This document shows positions 1 through 7,558 of a stretch of 20,435 nt of DNA, in pieces. Within the stretch, counting starts at the first letter, position 1. Each line of letters starts with the position of its first letter. The position numbers were made by a program, and so were the translations under genes. Source of the DNA: Gammaproteobacteria bacterium UBA2955. Lineage in GTDB: Bacteria > Pseudomonadota > Gammaproteobacteria > Pseudomonadales > Azotimanducaceae. The notes beneath the pieces are model-generated. The model saw only the letters and a list, made by a program, of their open reading frames with translations. It was not told the DNA's origin and made no database searches. The stretch spans positions 1-20,435 of the forward strand of contig DEBN01000003.1 of the NCBI GenBank assembly GCA_002348825.1, read 5' to 3'.

Positions 1-41
1 TTTGCCCTACTCCGCCGACTACTGCTGGCAAGACCAAGTGT
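1..41. other. Left edge fragment, no gene assigned
   Basis: This is sequence left of the stop codon of the first minus-strand gene. All three plus-strand frames stay open here. Frame 1 ends in TAA at 43-45 and frame 2 in TGA at 51-53, so it may be the 3' tail of a plus-strand gene converging on the glycosyltransferase. Fourteen to sixteen codons are too few to identify a product or choose the frame. Confidence 0.3.
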
Positions 42-1073
42 TTAAGGCTTGATCTCCTCAAAGAATTGCAGATAACGGGCCGTAACTTGCGCGCGACTGA
101 AACCTGCTGCATACGCCTCCCGCCCCGCCGCCACATAGTGCTGGCGCTGAGAGGCACTGTTCAGCAGATTCATTATGGCCTTAGCCATATCCGGCGCGTC
201 CTCTAGTTCGCACAGTGATCCGTTCAGACCATCGGTAATTAACTCAACCGGTCCTGCCGCGCGTGCAGCTACCAACGGACACCCATGGCGCCAAGCTTCC
301 AAAACCACATTGCCAAGAGGTTCAATCCGCGACGAACAGACGAATACGTCGGCGCGACCTAAATAAGGCCGCAAATCATCCTGCCAACCCAAAAACTCGA
401 CGCGATCGCGCACACCCAAACGCTCCGCCAACAGCGCAAGATTGCCTTGCTCAGGGCCTTCCCCGGCCAGCCATAGCGTTGCCGAAGGAATCGACGTCAA
501 GGCTTCGATCAACACATCGAAGCCCTTATTTCTGTGCAAACGACCCGCCGCGAGCAGCACCGCCTCGTCATCCCGCTTAGCCACCGGAAACTGCACGGCA
601 TTATCGGCGGGTAAAGGCCGCTCGTCGATAAAGTTTGGAATGTAGTGTACCCGTCCAGCAGCCACACCTTGCTGGCGCAGGTAGGTGCAAATACCCTGAG
701 TGTTGCCGATAAAAGCCTGACAGTTTCGATAATACTTGAGGGAATAATAGCCACCCAGCCTAGCCGCGTTGGTCCAAGCGCCCTCGGGGCAAAAACGCGC
801 GGCACGACTCATCCAATTCAATGCCACGTCGGCCTCGAACACCTCCAGATGCCTGCGCAACCCGCGTCTGGTTTGGACGTCCAGGCGGCCACCAAATCTA
901 TACGTATAGGCAGGCACACCCGCCGCCAAGAGCACGTCTAACCAACGCTTGTGCGGGCGCAAAATCGCCATTTGGCTCACATCGGCGCTGTCCGCTAAGG
1001 CAGAGGTCAAACGCGCATAAAACAACTCGGCGCCGCCGATCTCTTGTCCTGCCATAATTTGCGCTACGCGCAT
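42..1073 (-). CDS. Glycosyltransferase family 4 (GT-B), LPS/surface polysaccharide type
   Basis: This 343-residue retaining GT-B glycosyltransferase would transfer a sugar from a nucleotide-sugar donor at the cytoplasmic face of the inner membrane. The N-terminal acceptor domain opens with the glycine-rich QEIGGAE loop near residues 10-17. The C-terminal donor domain has GRLHRNKG (about 177-184, with the Arg and Lys that bind donor phosphate) and the EX7E motif starting EPLGN (Glu251 and Glu259). Length is normal for GT4. I chose ATG at 1073 over GTG at 1082 because GAGGAG lies 8 bases before the ATG, whereas that same element would overlap the GTG. It is divergent from a second GT4 gene with only 50 bases between starts. 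Acceptor and sugar cannot be read from the sequence; LPS core or exopolysaccharide synthesis is inferred from the neighbourhood. Confidence 0.9.
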   Translation of the reverse strand: MRVAQIMAGQEIGGAELFYARLTSALADSADVSQMAILRPHKRWLDVLLAAGVPAYTYRFGGRLDVQTRRGLRRHLEVFEADVALNWMSRAARFCPEGAWTNAARLGGYYSLKYYRNCQAFIGNTQGICTYLRQQGVAAGRVHYIPNFIDERPLPADNAVQFPVAKRDDEAVLLAAGRLHRNKGFDVLIEALTSIPSATLWLAGEGPEQGNLALLAERLGVRDRVEFLGWQDDLRPYLGRADVFVCSSRIEPLGNVVLEAWRHGCPLVAARAAGPVELITDGLNGSLCELEDAPDMAKAIMNLLNSASQRQHYVAAGREAYAAGFSRAQVTARYLQFFEEIKP

Positions 1074-1111
1074 GTCCGCCACTCCTCAATCCATGTACCC
1101 TTGATGTCCAT

Positions 1112-1116
1112 GAGGA
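1112..1116 (+). promoter_or_regulatory. Shine-Dalgarno that decides a TTG start
   Basis: GAGGA sits 7 bases before the TTG at 1124, the only workable initiation codon in that frame. A short out-of-frame ORF (1104-1127, MSMRTRH) contains this element and its TGA overlaps the TTG, so the two starts could be translationally linked. No clear -10/-35 promoter was seen in the 50-base divergent gap. Confidence 0.5.
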
Positions 1117-1123
1117 CACGCCA

Positions 1124-2230
1124 TTGAAACCGTCGATACTGCAGGTGCTGCCCGCGCTGAATATGGGCGGGGTCGAGCGCGGCACGTTAGAAATCGGCCG
1201 CGCGCTCGTCGCAGCGGGCTACCGGTCCACTATCGTGTCCAATGGCGGACCTATGGTTACACAACTGACGGCGGAAGGCAGTGAGCATATAGCGCTACCG
1301 GTACATCAAAAATCCCTCGCAAGCTTGAAACTGGTACGGCCGCTGCGGGCGCTGCTCGCAGACTTCGATTTAGTGCATGTGCGCTCGAGACTGCCCGCTT
1401 GGTTGATTTATCTGGCCTGGCGGAAAATGCCGCCGCGGACGCGGCCACGACTGGTCACCACGGTACACGGTCGTTATTCGGTAAACCGTTACAGCGCGGT
1501 CATGACCAAGGGCGAACAGGTAATCGCCATATCTGCAAATGTTCGCGACTACATTTTGGACAATTATCCAAACGTGCCGGTGGAGCGTATTCAACTGATC
1601 CATCGCGGCGTAGACCCCGGGGCGTTCCCCAGAGGTTATCAACCCAATGCCGATTGGCTCGCCAAGTGGCAACAACACCATCCGCAATTGCTAGGACGCA
1701 AATTACTGGCGCTGCCCGGCCGTATCAGCCGCTGGAAAGGCCATGAGACTTTTCTGCGACTGATTGACGGACTGAAACAAGATCCGCTGATACATGGTCT
1801 CGTCATCGGCGGCGCAGAGAAAAAGCAACAGCGGTTTCTACAACAGCTGTTAAAAAGCTGCACCCAGATGGGCATTCAAGATCGGGTCACGTTTCTGGGA
1901 CAGCGCCAGGACATGCGGGAAGTCATGAGCCAGTGCAGCATCATTTACAATCTGTCTACCCAACCCGAACCTTTCGGGCGCACTATGATCGAGGCGCTCA
2001 GCTTAGGTAAGCGCGTCATCGCTTGGGATTACGGCGGCGCAGCAGAGAGTGTGGGTAAGTTGTTTCCACAAGGTTTGGTCGCAAGCGCAAACGAAGCCGA
2101 GCTGCTTGCGACAACCGCACAGTTGCTCGCCGATGACTCTGCCCAACCTCTGATCAATAGCTTTGTGTTGGAGCGTATGCAACAACAAACTCTGGCCCTC
2201 TATGAGCGCCTGCTTGCGAGCAAACGCTAA
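1124..2230 (+). CDS. Glycosyltransferase family 4 (GT-B)
   Basis: This 368-residue GT4 enzyme is divergently arranged with the preceding GT4. The N-terminal domain has the NMGGVERG glycine loop (residues 13-20) used for acceptor/donor closure. The donor domain has GRISRWKG (about 199-206) and the EX7E pair Glu282/Glu290 in PEPFGRTMIEA. It is cytosolic, with no signal peptide or membrane segment. The start is a TTG, supported by GAGGA 7 bases upstream and by the absence of ATG or GTG in frame. It resembles GT4 proteins found in LPS-core loci, but the donor sugar cannot be assigned. The gene ends 39 bases from the stop of the convergent ELM1 gene, and no convincing terminator was seen between them. 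Confidence 0.9.
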   Translation: MKPSILQVLPALNMGGVERGTLEIGRALVAAGYRSTIVSNGGPMVTQLTAEGSEHIALPVHQKSLASLKLVRPLRALLADFDLVHVRSRLPAWLIYLAWRKMPPRTRPRLVTTVHGRYSVNRYSAVMTKGEQVIAISANVRDYILDNYPNVPVERIQLIHRGVDPGAFPRGYQPNADWLAKWQQHHPQLLGRKLLALPGRISRWKGHETFLRLIDGLKQDPLIHGLVIGGAEKKQQRFLQQLLKSCTQMGIQDRVTFLGQRQDMREVMSQCSIIYNLSTQPEPFGRTMIEALSLGKRVIAWDYGGAAESVGKLFPQGLVASANEAELLATTAQLLADDSAQPLINSFVLERMQQQTLALYERLLASKR

Positions 2231-2269
2231 CCTAGTGTTCAAGATATGGCGCTGGGCCGCGCAAAAACC

Positions 2270-3325
2270 TCAGTCGCCTCCAGTCTGGATTTTATTCAAC
2301 AACGGCGCAATCGCGCGCTCAATAGCCAGACGCCAGTCGCGCGCCTGACGTGGTTGCGCGGTACGCAAAGCGCCAACCTGCAATGCGCTTAGGGCTGAAA
2401 TAGAGCACCGCTGCACATAACCATCCTGATAGAGTCTGGTAATTTTATCCGCGTATCGAGCGGGTGGTTTTGCGTGGCTCGGACTGAAAGTTACGACCTT
2501 GGCATTCGCAGCCAGTGCTTCGTGCAGCATAGACATGCTGTCTTCACTGCACAGCACAAAATCCGCTGCATGCAGGAATACCGCGTTGCGATTGCTCGGA
2601 TTCTCGCCAAACCAAACCACCTCGGCCAGAGTCTGTGGCTGCAGCAGACTTTGCAGCGTGGTTTCGCCGCGCCGGCCGGTACGGCGCGACGTGGTTAATA
2701 GCCACACCACACGATGTTGTCGGCTGAGGGTATTCATAGCCTCTGCCAGTTGCTGCCAGTCTTCGACAGTGTAGCGGTATCCCGAGCCGTCGCCTCCAAG
2801 CAGCACGGCGCACAGCGCATGATCCGGGTACCTGTGACGTAATACCTGAGCCTCCGCATAGCCCTCTTCGGGCTCGCTGTTGGACGGTAGGATCGGCAGC
2901 ACAATGTTATTCTCCAGCGCGACTCCGCGTGGCCCCGCAAGCGGCTGCAGGGTGAATACAGCTGTGAAAAGGTTGGGGTCCAGACCGCGTAACGACCCCA
3001 TATAAAAATTGGCGCAGGCAAACTGCTGGGCCAGCTGTGCGTTAATGAAAGATGTATTGCCCCCTGCAGAAACAATTAGCTGGGGAGGATCTTTACTCTC
3101 CGGCCAAGCCTTATAAACCCAGCGAGCGAGCCGAGACGCCCATGCAAGACGTCGATTTTGAGCAAAGCGCAGCAATGGCCGAAGCAGCCGGAAACCCAAA
3201 ACCACTTCATACTCCTGGCAGTCCACTGTTTTGAGAACTGCAATGCGCCTTAGTAAACCGAGCGCCTGATTGGTATGCCCGGGTACGCCGTCGCTGAGCA
3301 ACCACACACGCAACGGCGTTACCAT
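2270..3325 (-). CDS. ELM1-family (DUF1022) GT-B-like protein, paralog A
   Basis: This 351-residue member of the 'mitochondrial fission ELM1' family is predicted to have a GT-B-like fold; bacterial members lie in LPS/envelope loci and have no proven enzymatic role that I can cite. Visible family features are the N-terminal VWLLSDGVPGHTNQ (7-20), LIVSAGGNT (83-91), LLGGDGSGY (175-183) and the C-terminal SEDSMSMLHEA (260-270), which occupies the position of a donor-binding EX7E region. It is soluble, with no signal peptide. The ATG at 3325 overlaps the stop of paralog B by 7 bases (ATGGTAA), so the two are translationally coupled, B first. The family assignment is secure; a glycosyltransferase role is inferred from fold and neighbours. 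Confidence 0.85.
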   Translation of the reverse strand: MVTPLRVWLLSDGVPGHTNQALGLLRRIAVLKTVDCQEYEVVLGFRLLRPLLRFAQNRRLAWASRLARWVYKAWPESKDPPQLIVSAGGNTSFINAQLAQQFACANFYMGSLRGLDPNLFTAVFTLQPLAGPRGVALENNIVLPILPSNSEPEEGYAEAQVLRHRYPDHALCAVLLGGDGSGYRYTVEDWQQLAEAMNTLSRQHRVVWLLTTSRRTGRRGETTLQSLLQPQTLAEVVWFGENPSNRNAVFLHAADFVLCSEDSMSMLHEALAANAKVVTFSPSHAKPPARYADKITRLYQDGYVQRCSISALSALQVGALRTAQPRQARDWRLAIERAIAPLLNKIQTGGD

Positions 3326-4257
3326 TCGTTATTGCCTTCGACTTTTCGCAACGGCGCGCCTCGATCGAGGAAAGCTGAAAACCAGCGCTGCATGATAAGT
3401 TCGGCACAGCGCCTGTGCTCAGCGAGCGCAACCGTGTTCAGATTCTGCTGGGGCAATGGACCACCGGTCGACGACCCCACATAGCCCAGCGCCTGCAAGC
3501 GTCGAATCCCTTGCGCCAACTTATTGCTCGCGCGCTTTGGTCGCAGTGCGATTATCCCAACTCGACCCGCGAACGACAGCGCCTCATACACCATTGACGC
3601 GCTATCGGGAGTTACCCAAGTAGCACTGCTGCGACTCAACTGGTGCGTTAACCATGAATTTTGAGTATCGCGCCAATGCACATATTTTGCGTTCTCCGGC
3701 AACTTTAGGTGCTGCTGCAGATCATCCGGAGTACGCCGAGAATCGATAACTTGCCAACGTACCTGGGGCGACTGTTGCACAATAGCGTGCACCTGCGTCG
3801 TGATCTCTTCGTTCGACCAATGAAAATGTTTACTAATACCCCCCAACAAAACCACGCCCCGTTGCGGATCGGCGTCGCTGACCTGCGCGGGTGACAGCAT
3901 GCCAAGCGTGCGCTCGACGTTGCTGGGCAACCACACACGGTCATGTTCTGGAACCAGGGCCAGATCGAACAAAAACGTTGGCAACGAGGGCCTCATCAAC
4001 ACTACACAACGACCACCTAAGTGCCAACGCGTGCGCAACATCGGTTTATGGAGGCGATGGCCGGCCCCAACAATCAAGTCTGGGGCGGCAGCGTGCAGCT
4101 CCCAGTCCGCCTTTAAAGCTTTGGCATCGGCGGGCCAATGCACATCGCGCACGCTGATCTGAGCCAACTCCTGCAGCCCTTCGATTAGACCTTGGGTCTG
4201 TTTTTCATGACCGGGTTTGCCGTCAAGAAATCGCCAAACTTTTAATGTATGTTTGAT
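3319..4257 (-). CDS. ELM1-family (DUF1022) protein, paralog B, apparent ATC start
   Basis: This is a second ELM1-family protein, about 312 residues, first in a two-gene operon with paralog A. Motifs are VWRFLDGKPGHEKQ near the N-terminus, LIVGAGH, a VVLLGGI glycine loop and the C-terminal TPDSASMVYEAL. A TTG at 4167 would give 282 residues but would delete the family-defining DGKPGH segment, which is encoded upstream in the same frame. That frame is open back to a TGA at 4267-4269 and contains no ATG, GTG or TTG before the motif. The ATC at 4257 aligns exactly with the Met of paralog A (IKHTLKVW against MVTPLRVW) and has GAGG 7 bases upstream. Either initiation occurs at ATC or a former ATG has mutated. 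The protein is shorter than paralog A. Confidence 0.75.
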   Translation of the reverse strand: MKHTLKVWRFLDGKPGHEKQTQGLIEGLQELAQISVRDVHWPADAKALKADWELHAAAPDLIVGAGHRLHKPMLRTRWHLGGRCVVLMRPSLPTFLFDLALVPEHDRVWLPSNVERTLGMLSPAQVSDADPQRGVVLLGGISKHFHWSNEEITTQVHAIVQQSPQVRWQVIDSRRTPDDLQQHLKLPENAKYVHWRDTQNSWLTHQLSRSSATWVTPDSASMVYEALSFAGRVGIIALRPKRASNKLAQGIRRLQALGYVGSSTGGPLPQQNLNTVALAEHRRCAELIMQRWFSAFLDRGAPLRKVEGNNEW

Positions 4258-4259
4258 GC

Positions 4260-4301
4260 TTAGGCCTCAACGCTTGCAGTGCGATCCAGAGCGGCCATCA
4301 T
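4260..4301 (-). other. Possible 13-codon leader ORF before ELM1 paralog B
   Basis: An ATGATG-initiated ORF encoding MMAALDRTASVEA ends in TAA two bases before the ATC start of paralog B. It contains the GAGG that would serve that start. Terminating ribosomes could reinitiate on the weak ATC. No good Shine-Dalgarno precedes its own ATG, so it may be chance. A frameshift joining it to the ELM1 frame would add an extension not seen in paralogs A or C. Confidence 0.3.
4265..4268 (-). promoter_or_regulatory. Shine-Dalgarno supporting the ATC start
   Basis: GAGG on the minus strand is spaced 7 bases from the ATC at 4257. This is the main nucleotide evidence that translation begins there rather than at the TTG 90 bases downstream. 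Confidence 0.5.
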
Positions 4302-4358
4302 AGTGTGCGGTCTGCGGCTCGCCAATGCCTAAGCGCTGCAGAAATCGGATTTAAAACG

Positions 4359-4991
4359 ATGCTGTCATTGCTCATGCAAGGTCAATTTGCCATCTTTCTG
4401 CTGCTGTTGCTGGCATTGGTGCTGTCCCTTTGCGTCCACGAATTCGGTCACGCCATTGCAGCTAAGTGGTTCGGTGACAATACAGCCGAGCGCGCTGGTC
4501 GCTTGACATTAAACCCTATAGCTCACATCGACCCAATCGGCTTGGCAATGGTCGCGATGATCGGCATCGGCTATGCCAAGCCGGTGCCGACCGATCCGCG
4601 TAACTACCGCAAGGCCAGCGCCGATCTGTGGGTGGCCTTAGCCGGCCCGGGTATGAATCTGCTACTCGCACTTATCACATGGAACGCTTACGCCTGGTTT
4701 TGGCAAAACGGCTGGCAAAATGAAGGCGCGCTAATTTTTTTCACCCTGCTCGCACAAATCAATCTTCTACTGATGTTATTTAACTTGATTCCACTGGGGC
4801 CATTAGACGGTCACTACATTTTGCCTCACCTGCTGCCCCGGCGCTGGGCGGCATTGTATCGCCGGGCCAACGCACGATATGGCACTGCCCTGTTTTTAGC
4901 TCTGGTCCTACTAAGTTTCGCCGGCCTTCCCCTGTTAAGTGCGCTCGCTGAGTTTTCCCAGCTCATGCTTAACTGGATCACCTTCGTTTAA
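4359..4991 (+). CDS. Site-2 protease family (M50) membrane metalloprotease
   Basis: This 210-residue intramembrane zinc metalloprotease-like protein has several hydrophobic segments (about 8-25, 60-75, 90-115, 125-145, 170-190). The HEFGH motif (His27, Glu28, His31) lies at the end of the first segment, followed by a conserved run with RAGRLTLNP and HIDPIG. The second metal-site motif is FNLIPLGPLDGH, with Asp150 as the third ligand. This matches the small M50B class lacking a PDZ domain, whose substrates are mostly unknown. An in-frame GTG at 4305 would add 18 polar residues before the first membrane segment, so the ATG at 4359 (or 4374) is preferred; neither has a strong Shine-Dalgarno. It is divergent from the ELM1 operon and convergent with metY, so it is probably transcribed alone. 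Confidence 0.88.
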   Translation: MLSLLMQGQFAIFLLLLLALVLSLCVHEFGHAIAAKWFGDNTAERAGRLTLNPIAHIDPIGLAMVAMIGIGYAKPVPTDPRNYRKASADLWVALAGPGMNLLLALITWNAYAWFWQNGWQNEGALIFFTLLAQINLLLMLFNLIPLGPLDGHYILPHLLPRRWAALYRRANARYGTALFLALVLLSFAGLPLLSALAEFSQLMLNWITFV

Positions 4992-5049
4992 CCAATTGCT
5001 AACCAACGATGCCACCACTCACAGTTGCATTGCGCTGATTCGGTTTGGG

Positions 5050-6318
5050 TCAAACGCCCAAGGCTTGATTGAGATCTTCGATGATATCGTCGATATGCTC
5101 GATTCCTACCGAAAGCCGTATCGCCTCCGGGGCGACGCCTACCGCTTGCTGCTCCTCTGCGGTTAACTGCCGATGGGTCGTTGACGCTGGGTGGCAGGCC
5201 AACGACTTGGCGTCACCAATGTTGACTAACCTTTTAAATAGCTTCAGTGCATCGTAGAACTTGACGCCTGCCTCGAAACCACCCTTGACGCCAAAGGTTA
5301 AGATTCCCGAAGCCTTACCCCCCATATATTTCTGCGCCAGCGCATGATGCGGATGATCCGCCAATCCCGCGTAGCTCACCCAGTCGACTTTTTCATGCTC
5401 CTGCAAGTATTCGGCAACAGCCTGGGTATTCGTGCAGTGCCGTTCCATCCGCAGATTCAAAGTTTCGATTCCCTGTAGCAACTGAAAAGCGTTGAATGGT
5501 GACAACGCTGCGCCCGTGTTGCGCAACGGCACGGTGCGTGCGCGCCCGATATATGCAGCAGGCCCTAGGGCTTCCGCGTAAACCACTCCATGGTAGCTCG
5601 GTTCCGGGGTATTCAATCCGGGATAGCGCTGGGGGTACTCCGCCCATGGAAATTGCCCAGAATCGACAATAATGCCGCCCAATGTAGTGCCGTGACCGCC
5701 CATATATTTGGTTAACGAGTGCACTACAATGTCGATTCCATGCTCGATGGGCTTAAGAAGTGCCGGAGACGCAACCGTATTATCCGCAATAGTTGCAACA
5801 CCATGACTTCGGGCCATTTGGGCAACCGCGGCAATGTCCACTATGTTGCCCGCCGGATTGCCGACCGTTTCTAAAAATATCGCCTTCGTGCGCTCGTCGA
5901 TCAGAGCCTCGAGTGCCGCAACTGAATCGTCGGCTGCAAAACGCACCTCGATGCCTTGGCTTGGCAGCATATGAGCGAATAGCGTGTAGGTTCCACCGTA
6001 CAATTGCGGCACCGTCACAATGTTGTCGCCGGCCGCCGCGAGGTTAAGGATCGCGTAATTAATTGCTGCGCTGCCCGCGGATACAGCCAACGCGCCAACC
6101 CCGCCCTCCAACGCCGCCACCCTCTTCTCCAGAACATCGCAGGTTGGGTTCATAATGCGACTGTAGATATTTCCTGGAACCGCCAAATCGAACAAATCCG
6201 CCCCATGCTGGGCGTCATCAAACTCATAAGCCACGGTTTGATAAATGGGCGCTGTTACGGCGTGCGTCGTTGGCTCCGTTGCATAGCCGAAATGTATAGC
6301 GATGGTTTCGTCTCTCAT
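5050..6318 (-). CDS. metY: O-acetylhomoserine sulfhydrylase (aminocarboxypropyltransferase)
   Basis: This 422-residue PLP enzyme of the Cys/Met metabolism family (fold type I) makes homocysteine from O-acetylhomoserine and sulfide in methionine synthesis. It has the N-terminal [20 protein letters not shown] stretch, the YSRIMNPT substrate/PLP loop (52-59), SAGSAA (80-85), the cofactor Asp in ADNT (178-181) and the PLP lysine in [12 protein letters not shown] (Lys204). The length of about 420, longer than MetB/MetC (about 390), and the GHGTTLGG run favour MetY. It is cytosolic. The ATG at 6318 has only a weak GGA upstream. The 99-base 5' region contains two small inverted repeats. It is a housekeeping gene placed between ELM1 paralogs, with no obvious link to them. 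Confidence 0.93.
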   Translation of the reverse strand: MRDETIAIHFGYATEPTTHAVTAPIYQTVAYEFDDAQHGADLFDLAVPGNIYSRIMNPTCDVLEKRVAALEGGVGALAVSAGSAAINYAILNLAAAGDNIVTVPQLYGGTYTLFAHMLPSQGIEVRFAADDSVAALEALIDERTKAIFLETVGNPAGNIVDIAAVAQMARSHGVATIADNTVASPALLKPIEHGIDIVVHSLTKYMGGHGTTLGGIIVDSGQFPWAEYPQRYPGLNTPEPSYHGVVYAEALGPAAYIGRARTVPLRNTGAALSPFNAFQLLQGIETLNLRMERHCTNTQAVAEYLQEHEKVDWVSYAGLADHPHHALAQKYMGGKASGILTFGVKGGFEAGVKFYDALKLFKRLVNIGDAKSLACHPASTTHRQLTAEEQQAVGVAPEAIRLSVGIEHIDDIIEDLNQALGV

Positions 6319-6332
6319 TGTCCGTTGTCCAA

Positions 6333-6345
6333 AACTAAATTAGTT
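6333..6345. repeat. 13-bp palindrome upstream of metY
   Basis: AACTAAATTAGTT is a perfect 6+1+6 inverted repeat ending 15 bases before the metY ATG. Its size and position suit a small operator, but it does not match the MetJ box core (AGACGTCT), and one short A/T-rich palindrome can arise by chance. Confidence 0.35.
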
Positions 6346-6359
6346 GGGCTATTCTGCCC
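6346..6359. repeat. Short GC hairpin next to the metY palindrome
   Basis: GGGC(TATTCT)GCCC is a 4-bp stem immediately beside the 13-bp palindrome. There is no T-run on either side, so it is not a terminator. It could form with the palindrome a structured metY leader; support is weak. Confidence 0.25.
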
Positions 6360-6417
6360 TCTTGACGAACGCGCCCCAAGTTGCAATGCCTGCATAGCCA
6401 TATCTTTATAGTATGAG

Positions 6418-7455
6418 CTAATAACCTTCCGCCGCCAGACTTGGACAGCGACTGCACACTTCTTTGAACAACTGCGCATATTTGCGGGCCAGCACCTCGC
6501 CCAGCGGCAACGCTGGACGGGCGGTTCGCCCAGAGGCTAATTCTTCGATCTTAAGCACCGACAACAGGCGTTCCAAACGTAAAGTATTCATCAAATGCTG
6601 CGCCTGCCTGTTAGTGCTCCTGTGCGCAGCTACGATCGCCACCGTCGGCTTGCCCGAGGCTACGCAATCAAACAAAATCGGCACGTGCTCTGCTCCACAG
6701 TAGATCCGCTCAGCACGGCCTGCAAGCAAAGGCAAAGGGTCTTCAAGGCCGGTGCCATAGGACGTTATCGATTCCACAGAGCGTTTATGCAAACCGTGTT
6801 TAAGCAGACTCTGGACTTTGTCACTGGCAAACCGGGTGGTCACAACCAACCATTTAATCTTGTGTGTTTTCGCGAGTTGATTCATGCCATCAATCAGCGT
6901 CTGCCAGTCCAGATCCGAGTAATGACAACCGCCACCGTTGCCACCCAGAATCATAGCCCAACAAGATCCCTTACTTTGACATCCCGCAGCAAGGTAAGCC
7001 GCCAATGCCTGGTCAGCCACATCGGGAGTCAGCCTAGAGGGCGGTAAGGTCATGGCAACCGTATTCGCCAAGGTCGGCGCATCCAAGGTCAAAACGGCAT
7101 TAAACCACTCGCAGCGTAAGCCCTTCTCGCCGCCGATAAACACGTTATCGCACTGATACAGTTGGGCCAGCACCGCATTAACCAGCATGGTTTCGGAACC
7201 CGCCGAAACGATAAGATCAGGCTTTCGATATTGGTACGCAGGCCAATTAAAGCAGTGCGCGGCCCAGCTTAAAGACACATCAGAATCCATAGACAACGCC
7301 TTGCGGAGAAACCCGCGCATCCAGTCGGAATGCATTTGCACCGCGAAGTCTTGGGTCGCGAGGGGTCTATTGGACGATAAAATTCGTAATAAGCCACGAC
7401 TCTGATGAACGTGACTCAACACGCCATCGGTCAACAGCAAGACGTTTATTGCCAC
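6418..7455 (-). CDS. ELM1-family (DUF1022) protein, paralog C
   Basis: This third ELM1-family protein, 345 residues, is separated from the A/B pair by the M50 protease and metY. The N-terminus NVLLLTDGVLSHVHQSRG corresponds to the DGxPGHxxQ segment of the others but has Leu-Ser in place of Pro-Gly. LIVSAGSET (81-89) and LGGNGGGCHY (170-179) match the family core. The C-terminal region has GAEHVPILFDCVASGKPT in place of the SEDSMSMLHEA type, so the putative donor-side motif has diverged. The start is GTG at 7455, with GGAGG 10 bases upstream; no other start is in frame. It is followed after 99 bases by metY on the same strand. Role unknown; an envelope glycosyltransferase-like function is inferred from context. 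Confidence 0.8.
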   Translation of the reverse strand: MAINVLLLTDGVLSHVHQSRGLLRILSSNRPLATQDFAVQMHSDWMRGFLRKALSMDSDVSLSWAAHCFNWPAYQYRKPDLIVSAGSETMLVNAVLAQLYQCDNVFIGGEKGLRCEWFNAVLTLDAPTLANTVAMTLPPSRLTPDVADQALAAYLAAGCQSKGSCWAMILGGNGGGCHYSDLDWQTLIDGMNQLAKTHKIKWLVVTTRFASDKVQSLLKHGLHKRSVESITSYGTGLEDPLPLLAGRAERIYCGAEHVPILFDCVASGKPTVAIVAAHRSTNRQAQHLMNTLRLERLLSVLKIEELASGRTARPALPLGEVLARKYAQLFKEVCSRCPSLAAEGY

Positions 7456-7470
7456 AACAACGGCGCCTCC

Positions 7471-7500
7471 AAAAAAAAACTAGGCGCATAAATTATGCGC
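7471..7500 (-). terminator. Intrinsic terminator-like hairpin with T9, abutting a Shine-Dalgarno
   Basis: On the minus strand a perfect inverted repeat (GCGCATAA, one base, TTATGCGC; 7484-7500) is followed by CTAG-type bases and nine Ts (7479-7471). This fits a Rho-independent terminator for the UPF0104-type gene ending at 7559. The GGAGG of ELM1 paralog C begins at 7470, directly after the T-run, so any transcript that starts upstream carries this hairpin in the leader of paralog C. Confidence 0.65.
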
Positions 7501-7558
7501 ATTTGCAATTTTCAGCCGCTAATGAACGACAAAAGCCACTATATTTCCGATGAAGGGT

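Noticed and set aside
3319..4167. ELM1 paralog B as a 282-residue protein starting at TTG 4167
   Set aside because: It would drop the DGKPGH N-terminal motif that is encoded in frame upstream and matches paralog A residue by residue.
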